The translations under genes were made by a program, and so were the position numbers. This document shows positions 18,797 to 27,061 of a stretch of DNA of 64,000 nucleotides, one piece after another (the first letter of the stretch is position 1; each line of letters opens with the position of its first letter). This DNA comes from Phycisphaerales bacterium (GTDB lineage Bacteria > Planctomycetota > Phycisphaerae > Phycisphaerales > SM1A02), in the NCBI GenBank assembly GCA_029246705.1, contig JAQWMQ010000010.1:117513-181512 (forward strand), in the 5' to 3' direction. Below the pieces are notes generated by a model that saw only the letters and a program-made list of their open reading frames with translations, was not told the origin of the DNA and searched no databases.

Positions 18797-18871
18797 GGGA
18801 CCACTATCGGCTCTGCCAACGGCGATCCTTGGAAAGAAACCCCTTGAATGCAACCCAAGGGGAGACCCCGA

Positions 18872-19621
18872 TCAGCGCAAGGATGCCGTCAGGTGCATGC
18901 CGACGAGTCGAGCCACGATCATCGTGAGATAAACCTGCCCCATGACCGCTTCAGCGGCGACCAGCTCCCGGGCGAAGGTCGTCGCCGGAATGATGTCGCC
19001 GTAGCCCACGGTGGTCAGCGTGATCACGCTGTAGTAGAGCAACACGTCGAAATGTGCCCCCTGGAAATGCAGCTTCGTGGGGTCGATCGGCAACCGAGCA
19101 TCGATGATGAAGGCGTCCGGCTGGAAGAGCACCAGTGTCGAATAGCACGCAGCAAAGACCGCCGACAGGAGCAGGTACCCGCAGACGCTGCCCAGGAGCG
19201 TGTCCATGCTCACCTGGGTGGTGAGGAAGATGTCCCTCAGGATGATCACCACCAGGTAGATCAGGAAGAGCATCGAGGCGATGTTGGCGAGGAGCCCCGT
19301 CAGGTTCGATTCGACGTGTGGATCAAGCGCCTGTGGAATGACGGCGGCAAGCGAGAGCACCGCGAGTGAATAGGCGTGCCGTCGCTCGTTGGTGACCGCT
19401 GAAATGGCGGCCAGGACCACCAAGATCGCGATGAAATCGGCGACCCAAAGTCCAAATCGATGTTCACTCAACAGAGGTCCGACGACGAAGGTCAGGACGA
19501 GGGCGATCAAGAGCAGCCCATAATTGCCGAGCCTCCCCCCGCGACCGAACAACTTCCTTCGACCGCCGCGTTCCCTGGGGGATGCAATCACCTGTTCATG
19601 AGGTGGAGTGTTGTCTTTCAT
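18872..19621 (-). CDS. Pore-loop ion channel protein (K+ channel-like), tandem paralogue
   Basis: Paralogue of the downstream gene, 249 residues. It has about four N-terminal transmembrane helices, then a helix-pore-helix module with the canonical potassium filter T-T-V-G-Y-G-D near residue 210. The C-terminal end G-Q-V-Y-L-T-M-I-V-A-R-L-V-G-M-H matches the neighbour's G-Q-L-Y-L-A-V-V-V-A-R-L-V-G-M-Y. The polar, Arg-rich N-terminus is probably cytoplasmic. The two genes are probably co-transcribed and could form a heteromer. It is divergent from the ABC transporter gene at 19682. Confidence 0.82.
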   Translation of the reverse strand: MKDNTPPHEQVIASPRERGGRRKLFGRGGRLGNYGLLLIALVLTFVVGPLLSEHRFGLWVADFIAILVVLAAISAVTNERRHAYSLAVLSLAAVIPQALDPHVESNLTGLLANIASMLFLIYLVVIILRDIFLTTQVSMDTLLGSVCGYLLLSAVFAACYSTLVLFQPDAFIIDARLPIDPTKLHFQGAHFDVLLYYSVITLTTVGYGDIIPATTFARELVAAEAVMGQVYLTMIVARLVGMHLTASLR

Positions 19622-19681
19622 GGCTACAGCCTAACTGCTCCAACACGTCGATTGGAGCGTCATGGGTGGTATCATGGAAGG

Positions 19682-20341
19682 ATGCCGGAACCCACACTAG
19701 CCATCCAGAACCTCAGATTCACCCACGCCGATCCGGGAGGAGGCGGCTTCACGCTGGCCCTTGACGATCTCCAACTGACTCCCGGGGAACAAGTTCTCGT
19801 TGCCGGAACATCCGGCAGCGGCAAGAGCACCCTGCTGCAGCTGGTGGCTGGCCTGCTCGACCCTGATTCAGGCGAGATCAAGGTCGATGGTCGAGCGATG
19901 CACGCCATGAACGGGGCCGAGCGAGACCGCTACCGCGGCAGGCGAATCGGCATGATCTTCCAGACCTTCAACCTGCTCGATGGTTTTTCGGCACGCGAGA
20001 ACGTGCTTGCCGCACTGATGTTCTCCGATCTGCCGAACCGCGAACATCGCGAAAGAGCCGACCAGCTGCTGCAGCGTCTCGGCATCGAACGTCCCGATGC
20101 CACGCCGGATCGGCTCAGTGTCGGGCAGCAGCAGCGTGTTGCGGTCGCCCGGGCTCTGGCCAGTCGGCCGGGACTGGTTCTTGCCGACGAACCCACCGCC
20201 AGCCTGGACCCGGCCAATGCGACCAACGCCGTCGAGTTGATCAAGGAGACCTGCAGACAGGAAGGTGCGGCACTCCTGCTGACCAGCCACGACCCTTCGA
20301 TCCGCGACACCTTCGAACGGGTGGAGGAGCTGCAAGCATGA
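19682..20341 (+). CDS. ABC transporter ATP-binding protein (LolD/MacB type)
   Basis: ATPase of an FtsX/MacB-type ABC system, 219 residues. Walker A G-T-S-G-S-G-K-S-T lies at about 42-50, the Q-loop segment M-I-F-Q-T-F-N-L-L near 96, the signature L-S-V-G-Q-Q-Q-R near 144 (Val in place of the usual Gly), Walker B L-V-L-A-D-E-P near 164 and the switch His in T-S-H-D. The ATG at 19682 follows GGAAGG with almost no spacing, so the start is less certain. It overlaps its permease by ATGA. The same-direction run to 26013 suggests an operon with the DUF3299 and M14 genes. Confidence 0.92.
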   Translation: MPEPTLAIQNLRFTHADPGGGGFTLALDDLQLTPGEQVLVAGTSGSGKSTLLQLVAGLLDPDSGEIKVDGRAMHAMNGAERDRYRGRRIGMIFQTFNLLDGFSARENVLAALMFSDLPNREHRERADQLLQRLGIERPDATPDRLSVGQQQRVAVARALASRPGLVLADEPTASLDPANATNAVELIKETCRQEGAALLLTSHDPSIRDTFERVEELQA

Positions 20342-21696
20342 CCGACCTTCGCATCATCTTCAGAAGCCTCCGAGTCCGGTTGTTCTCAACGATCGTCACC
20401 GTGCTGACCGTCGCAATCGCGGTGGGACTGCTGCTGACCCTGCTCATCCTGCGGGAATCCGGGCAGTCCGCCTTCGAACGAGGCGCTGGCAACGCCGAGC
20501 TGCTGGTCAGCGCAGACAACAGTCCGCTGGTCTCGGTGCTCAACGGCATCTTCTACGCCAATCCACCCCGCAATCCGATCTCGATGACCAAGTACGAGTC
20601 GATCCGGGACTCCTTTCCCTGGAAGTGGACCGTCCCCATGCAACTGGGCGACTCCTACCAGGGGCAACCGGTGGTGGCGACCAACAGTGATTTCTTCACC
20701 GAGTTCCAACCCATCGCCGGGCAACCCTGGGTATTCACCGAGGGGCGCCGGTTCGCGCGACCCTATGAACTCGTCGTCGGTGCCGAAGCTGCCCGAACGA
20801 CCGGGCTGGTGATCGGCGACCGGGTTCCACTGACCCACGGGTTCAGCGGGTCCAGGGAAGGCGGTCACGTGCATGACACCCACCTGTTCGAGGTCGTCGG
20901 CATACTCGAACCGACCGGGGCCAGTCATGACCGTGCGCTCTTCACCGACCTCACCGGCTCATGGGTTCTGCACGCCGAGGATCGCCTGGAACGGGAAGGC
21001 ACCTCGGATGCTTCGGCCGCCGCGCACGATGACGAGGAACATGATGACCACGGACATGACCACGGGCACGATCACGATCATGGTCACGCCCACATCCATG
21101 TCGAGGTGGAGGATCTCACCGACGCCGATCGAATGATCACCGGGATCCTCATGGCGGTACCTTCCCGGTCAGGTCGATCAGGAGCCAGTGCCGTCCTTCC
21201 CCAGGCCTTCGACATGCTGAGGCGGGACACCTCGATCACCGTGGCTTCGCCGGCCAACCAGATCGAACGTCTCTTCGCGATCGTCGGCAACGTCGACCAG
21301 CTCTTCGTCGCGATGGCGATCGCGGTGCTGCTGTCCTCCGGCATCGGCATCCTGCTGGCACTCTGGAATTCCATGGAGCAGCGACGGAGACAGATCGCGA
21401 TCCTGCGCGTATTGGGCTGTTCCCAGGGACGCGTCTTCTCGCTGGTCATCACCGAGTCGGTGCTGATCGGGATCGGCGGCGCACTGACCGGCGTCTTCGC
21501 CTGCTGGCTGGGCTCTCTGCTTGCCGCAAGTGAGCTGCGTGAACGACTGGGCCTGGTGATCGAACCCGAACTCGATCCTGCGACGATCCTCGTGGTGATC
21601 GCGGGAACACTGGTGCTTGCAGCTGCTGCCGGGCTGGGACCGGCGATCCGCGCCTACCGAACCCCGGTGGCGAGAAATCTTCGACCGATCTCCTGA
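20338..21696 (+). CDS. FtsX-like ABC permease with histidine-rich loop
   Basis: Four-helix FtsX/MacB-type permease (452 residues). There is one N-terminal membrane helix, a large extracytoplasmic domain, and three C-terminal helices; the last carry the FtsX motif E-Q-R-R-R-Q-I-A-I-L-R-V-L-G. The periplasmic domain holds an unusual acidic, His-rich stretch at about residues 230-257 with 11 His in about 25 residues (alternating H-D-H-G-H), a probable Zn, Ni or Cu binding loop. Upstream is its ATPase (ATGA overlap); 56 bp downstream is a DUF3299 gene. That set of genes resembles zinc-regulated ABC loci I recall from Vibrio (zrg), so I infer a metal-related role. Confidence 0.88.
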   Translation: MTDLRIIFRSLRVRLFSTIVTVLTVAIAVGLLLTLLILRESGQSAFERGAGNAELLVSADNSPLVSVLNGIFYANPPRNPISMTKYESIRDSFPWKWTVPMQLGDSYQGQPVVATNSDFFTEFQPIAGQPWVFTEGRRFARPYELVVGAEAARTTGLVIGDRVPLTHGFSGSREGGHVHDTHLFEVVGILEPTGASHDRALFTDLTGSWVLHAEDRLEREGTSDASAAAHDDEEHDDHGHDHGHDHDHGHAHIHVEVEDLTDADRMITGILMAVPSRSGRSGASAVLPQAFDMLRRDTSITVASPANQIERLFAIVGNVDQLFVAMAIAVLLSSGIGILLALWNSMEQRRRQIAILRVLGCSQGRVFSLVITESVLIGIGGALTGVFACWLGSLLAASELRERLGLVIEPELDPATILVVIAGTLVLAAAAGLGPAIRAYRTPVARNLRPIS

Positions 21697-21752
21697 GCGC
21701 CTTCAGCTCGCGAGAAGGCTAACATCTGGACTCCTCATCACTGGGAGGCAAC

Positions 21753-22616
21753 GTGCGCACCCTCTGGCTCTTCATCGCGGCGATCATCGTTGCAGGCGTC
21801 ATCGTCTTCGCCTTGTCACGCCCTGCCGAGATCGCCAGCACGCCGCAGCCCACCGAAGTGGTGACGACCACCCCGCCCGTCGTTGCGCCGAGCGCGCCCG
21901 ACACCGCGGAGGTCCCGGCGAACCCGGATGAAGTCGACTCGTCTCCGGTGACCGAAGCGGAACCCTCCGACGCTGCCGAGCAGCTTGCCACTGAACTGGG
22001 GACGTCCGCCGAGTCCCGTGCGGAAGCCACCCGCGCCGCGGAAGCCGTGGCGCTTGAGGATGCAAGACCCCCCGCCCCCGGGGAGATCGACGGCCCCACC
22101 CTGGAGCTGGGCATGGACGTGACCATCGCCAACGCCACCATCAAGGCCGGCGAGATCAAGCGGCTCACCGAGAACGAACTCGCGGTCGACGGCGAGTGGA
22201 CGCTCAAGGGCATGGGAACGAAGGAATCGCCCTACGAACCCAGCTGGGAATATCTCTTCAGTGCCGCGGACACCTACCAGCCCCGACTCGATGAGAACGA
22301 GATCCCCCAGCGCATCGCGATGCTGGATGGCAAGTGGATCCGAGTCGCCGGATTCACGGCGTTTCCCCTGATCACGGGCGAGACCACCGAGATGCTGGTG
22401 ATGCTGAACAAATGGGACGGCTGCTGCATCGGCGTCCCCCCCACCCCGTTCGATGCGATCGAGGTGCACCTGACCGAAGCAGTGACCCGAGGCCCCAAGC
22501 ATTCCATCAACTACGGAACGATCACCGGGGTCATGAAGGTCGACCCGTACCTGATCGAGAACTGGTTGGTCGGGCTCTACATCCTCGAGGAATCGACGAT
22601 CGCCAAGGACATCTAG
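21753..22616 (+). CDS. Membrane-anchored DUF3299 protein
   Basis: The 287-residue protein has an N-terminal hydrophobic anchor (residues 4-20), a low-complexity Pro/Glu/Ala linker to about residue 120, and a C-terminal DUF3299 domain. That domain shows the family pattern of a beta strand with G-F-T-A-F-P-L, then L-M-V-M-L-N-K-like core and C-C-I-G-V-P-P-T-P near residue 232; the paired Cys beside V-P-P is characteristic. The start is GTG at 21753 with GGGAGG 4 nt upstream. Its place just after an ABC ATPase and FtsX permease matches a common association of DUF3299 with such transporters. Its job there, perhaps as an envelope metal-handling partner, is inference. Confidence 0.78.
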   Translation: MRTLWLFIAAIIVAGVIVFALSRPAEIASTPQPTEVVTTTPPVVAPSAPDTAEVPANPDEVDSSPVTEAEPSDAAEQLATELGTSAESRAEATRAAEAVALEDARPPAPGEIDGPTLELGMDVTIANATIKAGEIKRLTENELAVDGEWTLKGMGTKESPYEPSWEYLFSAADTYQPRLDENEIPQRIAMLDGKWIRVAGFTAFPLITGETTEMLVMLNKWDGCCIGVPPTPFDAIEVHLTEAVTRGPKHSINYGTITGVMKVDPYLIENWLVGLYILEESTIAKDI

Positions 22617-22633
22617 TCACCGGAGACTCTCAC

Positions 22634-24241
22634 GTGAGCACCCTGTTGCTGCTGGTCATCATCATCTTCCCGACTCTCTTCCAGGAATCGCGAAGCACGG
22701 AGACCACTGACGACGTCATGAAGGTCGAATCGATAGGCACCTCTCGCGGCGGTCGTCAGATGGAACTCGTCGTCCTGGCCGATCCACCCGAGAAGGCGGA
22801 TCAACGACCGGGGATCCTGATCGTCGCCGGGCTTGACGGACGACACGAGCTGGGATCGAAACTCGCCCGAGGAATCGCCGAAGGCCTGGCCGAGGATCAT
22901 CGGGAGCTCCTCTCCGAAACGACGTTCTACATCCTTCCCCTCGCCAACCCGGATGCAAGAGCTGACGGAAACCGACGCGGCAGCAGCCGACTGATCGACC
23001 AGGATCGTGACGGCATCCTCGATGAGGATCCGCCTCGCGATCTCGATGGCAACGGAATCATCACCATGATGCGCCGGGCGAACCCTCCGCTTGAGGACAA
23101 GGCGACCCACCTCGCCGACCCCGCCGATGGACGGCTGATGATCAAGCCCGATCACGGGAAGGGCGAACAAGCCACCCATTCGATGCATGTCGAGGGTCTC
23201 GACGCGGATGGCGACGGCCTCATCGCCGAAGACGGCATGGAAGGCGTCGATCTCGATCGCAACTTCATGCACCGTTGGCCCGAGTATGCCCTTGATGCGG
23301 GCCCCTACCAGCTGAGTGAATACGAGACCCGTGCGATCTCACGGTTCGTGATCGACCACCCCAACCTGATCGCGGCCGTCGTCTACGGTCCCCATGACAA
23401 CCTGATCAACCAGCCGGACTCGAAGTCGATGGACATCACCGGCCGAACGCCGAAGGAACTCCTCGGCAAGGACAAGGACGACCACCAGAAGGCCAGTGAT
23501 CGCTACAAGGAACTGGTCGGGCAGGAACGTTCCGCGAAGAAGGACGACGCAGGGAGCCTCCACGGTTGGTTGTATGCACACCGCGGACTCCCCACCCACG
23601 CCTCGACCGGTTGGGGGCGACCCGATCCCTCGGAGCCCGAGGCAGAACCCGGGGAGGATCCCGAAGCAGGCGTCGACGAGCGACCGGAACCACGGGACAA
23701 GGAAGAAGCGGCCTGGCTTGCCTACTCCGATCGTGACCGAGATGGAGTCGGCTTCATCGAATGGACCGCCTACGACCACCCGCAGCTCGGAATGGTCGAG
23801 ATCGGCGGCTGGGTCCCGGGATTCAGGATGAATCCACCCGATGACGTCGTGGCCGAACTCATCCCCAGGCACACGACCTGGATTGCCGACATCGCGGATC
23901 GGCAGGCCCGACTCAAGGTGATCGGTCCCGAGATCGAATCGCTCGGTGGCGGGCTGGCCAGGGTGCGCATCGGACTGCAGAACACCGGCCTCAGTCCGAC
24001 CCGAACCCACCAGGCGGTGAAGACCCGGGTGGGCAGACCGATCAACGTTCGAATCGGGATCCCCCCCGAACAACTTGTCCAGGGACGTCTCCTAGAGCAG
24101 ATCGAACGGATCGACCCCGGTGAACTGGTCACGCGGGAGTGGATGGTCAGACTCGGCCCTGACCGCATGGTCAGCATCGACATCGACGACCAGGCAATCG
24201 GCAGGATCACGGTCGCAAACACAATGGAGAACGACTCATGA
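22634..24241 (+). CDS. M14 carboxypeptidase-like protein lacking catalytic residues
   Basis: Full-length paralogue of the next gene (535 residues), with an N-terminal signal peptide. Its start is GTG at 22634, with GGAG 9 nt upstream. The fold core, an Asp-rich insert (D-Q-D-R-D-G-I-L-D-E-D) and C-terminal domain all align with the neighbour. The H-x-x-E zinc motif reads G-R-H-E (residues about 69-72) and the second zinc His of S-Y-H-N aligns with V-Y-G-P (about 250). The catalytic-Glu strand F-T-N-E-L-W aligns with T-H-A-S-T-G-W (about 321). It keeps V-D-L-D-R-N-F, like the substrate-binding N-R. I infer a non-catalytic pseudopeptidase, perhaps a binding partner or a divergent site. Confidence 0.78.
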   Translation: MSTLLLLVIIIFPTLFQESRSTETTDDVMKVESIGTSRGGRQMELVVLADPPEKADQRPGILIVAGLDGRHELGSKLARGIAEGLAEDHRELLSETTFYILPLANPDARADGNRRGSSRLIDQDRDGILDEDPPRDLDGNGIITMMRRANPPLEDKATHLADPADGRLMIKPDHGKGEQATHSMHVEGLDADGDGLIAEDGMEGVDLDRNFMHRWPEYALDAGPYQLSEYETRAISRFVIDHPNLIAAVVYGPHDNLINQPDSKSMDITGRTPKELLGKDKDDHQKASDRYKELVGQERSAKKDDAGSLHGWLYAHRGLPTHASTGWGRPDPSEPEAEPGEDPEAGVDERPEPRDKEEAAWLAYSDRDRDGVGFIEWTAYDHPQLGMVEIGGWVPGFRMNPPDDVVAELIPRHTTWIADIADRQARLKVIGPEIESLGGGLARVRIGLQNTGLSPTRTHQAVKTRVGRPINVRIGIPPEQLVQGRLLEQIERIDPGELVTREWMVRLGPDRMVSIDIDDQAIGRITVANTMENDS

Positions 24242-26013
24242 AGAAGACGTTCGCACTGGTCATCACCGTTCTCGCCGCTCTTTTCAACTCGCCGGTCTCC
24301 GCCCAGCAGCAGATCGACTCGCGCGTGGACATCGCCTGGAACCGCTACTACGACTTCGACCAGATGACCGATGTCATCAAGAAGCTGGTCGATGCCTACC
24401 CGGAACTGCTCACACTCCACGAACTGGGACGCTCCGATCTGGGACGCGAGATGTGGCTGGTCGTCCTCAACAACCCCGAGACCGGGGCCGACGACACCAA
24501 GCCGGCGATGTGGGTCGATGGCAACGTGCACGGCAACGAGATCCAGGCCACTGAAACCGTGCTCTATTCGATCTGGTACCTGGCAAGTGCCTACGGCCAG
24601 GTGCCTCGCATCACCGAACTGGTCGACCGCACCAGCTGGTACTTCGTGCCTTCGGTCAATCCGGACGGACGAGACGGCTGGCTCAAGGGTGCCCACACCC
24701 CCCACTCCAACCGCACGGGACTTCGCCCGACCGACAACGATCGGGACGGGCTCCTCGACGAGGATCCTCCGGAGGACCTCAATGGCGATGGTTCGATCGG
24801 TCAGATGTGGAAGAAGGACCCCCACGGCGACTGGGTGCGGGACGAGGAGGATCCGAGGATCTTCCGCCGCGTGGACGGCGAGATCGGACCGGACGGTCGC
24901 ATGCGCCACGGGGAATGGACCTCGCTTGGATCAGAAGGCATCGACAACGACGGTGATGGCCGGATCAACGAGGATGGCGTCGGCGGCTACGACATGAATC
25001 GCGACTGGCCGAGCGACTGGCAGCCTCCCCACGTCCAGCGTGGAGCGGGTGACCACCCGTTCACCTACCCCGAGACCCGTTCGGTCGGTGAATTCATCCA
25101 TGCGCATCCCAACATCGCCGCCGGGCAGAGTTACCACAATGCCGGAGGCATGATCCTGCGCGGCCCCGGTGCCAGCTATCGCGAACGTGACTATCCACGG
25201 TCGGACGTCAGGACCTACGAGGCGATCCAGGACGCAGGCGTCGAGATGCTCCCCTTCTACGACAAGATGGTCATCTACAAGGATCTGTATTCCGTTCACG
25301 GCGGGTTCGTGAACTGGCTGGCGGAAGGCCTCGGGGTCATCTCATTCACCAACGAACTGTGGTCGGACAAGCGAATCCTCCAGAACGGCGATACCCCCGA
25401 CCAGGAAGGTCGTCTTCGGTTCGAGGATCGCGTGCTGTTCGGACAGACCTTCGACGAATTCACCGAATTCGACCACCCGGAACACGGACAGGTGCTCATC
25501 GGGGGCGGCTCGAAATGGTGGAGCCGCAATCCGCCTCCGTTCATGATCGAGGAGGAGGCACATCGAAACTTCGCATTCACCGTCTTTCATGCGGAGCAGA
25601 TGCCCGAGCTTCGATTCGATCGCGTCGAAGTCGTCGATCTTGGTGACGGACTCTGGCAGGTGGATGCAACCGTGCTCAACGACCGACTCATTCCATCGCG
25701 ATCCGCGCTCGCCGCACAGAAGCGCATCGGTCTTCCCGACTTCGTGCTGATCGAACCCGACGCAGACGCCACCATCATCGCCGGAGGCACTGTTCCCGAC
25801 GACGTGCGAAAACCCGGGCTCATGAATCCCGTCACGAAACGGCCGGGCAGGCTCGCCCATGACGCCGGCATCTCGGCACGGTCACCGGTGCGATTTCGCT
25901 GGATCGTCTCGTCCGAGCAGGCTCCGAGTGGGACCATTCGCTACCAATCGGAGAAGGCGTCCGGAATCAAGACCGCCTTTCCGGCAGAAACCACCCCCCC
26001 CGACCCAATCTGA
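24238..26013 (+). CDS. Secreted M14-family zinc carboxypeptidase
   Basis: Metallocarboxypeptidase of 591 residues with a clear signal peptide cleaved after V-S-A-Q. Zinc ligands are H98 and E101 in V-H-G-N-E and H300 in S-Y-H-N. Arg in M-N-R-D-W (about residue 258) would bind the substrate carboxylate, and E373 in F-T-N-E-L-W is the general base. The catalytic domain contains long inserts with calcium-loop-like runs (D-N-D-R-D-G-L-L-D-E-D; D-N-D-G-D-G), so the two zinc motifs are about 200 residues apart. A beta-rich C-terminal domain follows from about 470. It is coupled by ATGA to the degenerate paralogue. A C8 run near the stop is a small slippage risk. Confidence 0.88.
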   Translation: MKKTFALVITVLAALFNSPVSAQQQIDSRVDIAWNRYYDFDQMTDVIKKLVDAYPELLTLHELGRSDLGREMWLVVLNNPETGADDTKPAMWVDGNVHGNEIQATETVLYSIWYLASAYGQVPRITELVDRTSWYFVPSVNPDGRDGWLKGAHTPHSNRTGLRPTDNDRDGLLDEDPPEDLNGDGSIGQMWKKDPHGDWVRDEEDPRIFRRVDGEIGPDGRMRHGEWTSLGSEGIDNDGDGRINEDGVGGYDMNRDWPSDWQPPHVQRGAGDHPFTYPETRSVGEFIHAHPNIAAGQSYHNAGGMILRGPGASYRERDYPRSDVRTYEAIQDAGVEMLPFYDKMVIYKDLYSVHGGFVNWLAEGLGVISFTNELWSDKRILQNGDTPDQEGRLRFEDRVLFGQTFDEFTEFDHPEHGQVLIGGGSKWWSRNPPPFMIEEEAHRNFAFTVFHAEQMPELRFDRVEVVDLGDGLWQVDATVLNDRLIPSRSALAAQKRIGLPDFVLIEPDADATIIAGGTVPDDVRKPGLMNPVTKRPGRLAHDAGISARSPVRFRWIVSSEQAPSGTIRYQSEKASGIKTAFPAETTPPDPI

Positions 26014-26099
26014 ATCCGATAGAAAACGCCCCTGAGAGCTCGATACACGCCTCGCTCGAGATCGCGAAAAAAGATCGCAACTGAAGTAATTGCAGTATC

Positions 26100-26128
26100 T
26101 TGATTCGAACCGGCTGACACTTTAAATT
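26100..26128 (+). promoter_or_regulatory. Possible promoter of the HTH regulator
   Basis: TTGATT (-35) and TAAATT (-10) separated by 17 nt, in a locally AT-rich stretch of an otherwise GC-rich intergenic region. Confidence 0.35.
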
Positions 26129-26200
26129 CGACGTCTACGCTGAAATCCCTCACAAGGAGGGATGAAAGAGGGCTGCTTCAAGCCCCGCACCGGAGCCGTC

Positions 26201-26896
26201 ATGCCAGAACAAGTCGTTAATGAGAAAGATCAGGCGGTGGACATGGTCGACCAGAAGCCGACTGAAGAGGATCTGCTGGTCTTGAACGTCGGAGACGACG
26301 GATCATGGCGCGTCCTTGGCTCCCCGTATCGCATGAGGCTCTACGAGACCATTCGCCGAATGCGTGAATGCACCATCTCTGAACTGGCCGCCCATGCCAA
26401 CACCAAGCCCGTGAACCTCTACTACCACCTGCGCTCACTGGAGAACACCGGTCTGGTCCAGCCGATCGGACGCCGGGAGGGTGTCGCTCGACGTGCACCG
26501 GTGCTGTACGGCACGGTTCACAAGCGGATCGAGATCGAGTTCGACCCGATGAACGACGAACACCAGGAACGAATGAACACCATCCGGCGCAGCTGGCAGC
26601 GTGAGGCGAACGACTCCATCGAGACCGGCGTTCGATTCCAGGAGCAAGGCAAGCCCGGCCGGTTCATGGTTCATTTCCGTTGGGAATCACTTTCCACGGG
26701 TGAACAGGATGAGATCTCCAGGCACTTCAGGGAGATCATCGAGATCCTGGATCGTCCGCGTGATTCACGCGAACCGGTTCAGGACGACTCATCCCTGCTG
26801 CACATCGGCCTGCAGATGGTCGAACACTTCGAACCGAGGTTGCCGGCCCCGCAGGTGCAGTCACGCCCGCGAACCGCAGATGATTCAAGAGTCTGA
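26201..26896 (+). CDS. ArsR-like winged-helix transcriptional regulator
   Basis: DNA-binding regulator of about 231 residues. The winged helix-turn-helix spans roughly residues 30-110: S-P-Y-R-M-R-L-Y-E-T-I, then T-I-S-E-L-A-A-H-A-N and recognition helix L-Y-Y-H-L-R-S-L-E, as in the HTH_20/ArsR group. The C-terminal part is helical and of unknown ligand specificity. Two starts compete: ATG 26162 lies directly against AAGGAGGG with no spacing, and ATG 26201 has GGAG 5-6 nt upstream, so I use the latter. It is a single gene after the M14 operon and before a reverse-strand tRNA; its target is unknown. Confidence 0.8.
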   Translation: MPEQVVNEKDQAVDMVDQKPTEEDLLVLNVGDDGSWRVLGSPYRMRLYETIRRMRECTISELAAHANTKPVNLYYHLRSLENTGLVQPIGRREGVARRAPVLYGTVHKRIEIEFDPMNDEHQERMNTIRRSWQREANDSIETGVRFQEQGKPGRFMVHFRWESLSTGEQDEISRHFREIIEILDRPRDSREPVQDDSSLLHIGLQMVEHFEPRLPAPQVQSRPRTADDSRV

Positions 26897-26937
26897 TCCC
26901 GAATCACCCCTGCGCACGTCCTGCGGTGTTCTCGAAA

Positions 26938-27011
26938 TGGGCCGGCCCGGATTCGAACCGGGGTCTCGCCGATTATGAGTCGGTGGCTCTGGACCGCTGA
27001 GCTACCAGCCC
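26938..27011 (-). tRNA. tRNA with CAT anticodon (elongator Met or Ile2)
   Basis: Acceptor GGGCTGG/CCGGCCC, D-arm GCTC..GAGC, anticodon loop CTCATAA with anticodon CAT, T-arm CCCGG/CCGGG with loop TTCGAAT, discriminator A, no encoded CCA. The first anticodon-stem pair (A27-C43) is mismatched, leaving four pairs. A CAT anticodon without initiator features (the acceptor is fully paired and lacks three G-C pairs at the anticodon stem base) means elongator Met or lysidine-modified Ile2. The stem-loop C-G-A-CTCATAA-T-C-G resembles E. coli Ile2. Confidence 0.92.
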
Positions 27012-27061
27012 GAGATGTCGCAAGGGTACCCGGTTCCGTCACTGAAAGTGCGGACGGCGAT

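Noticed and set aside
20338..21120. Separate zinc-binding gene in the His-rich segment
   Set aside because: The stretch is in frame inside one continuous FtsX permease with helices on both sides.
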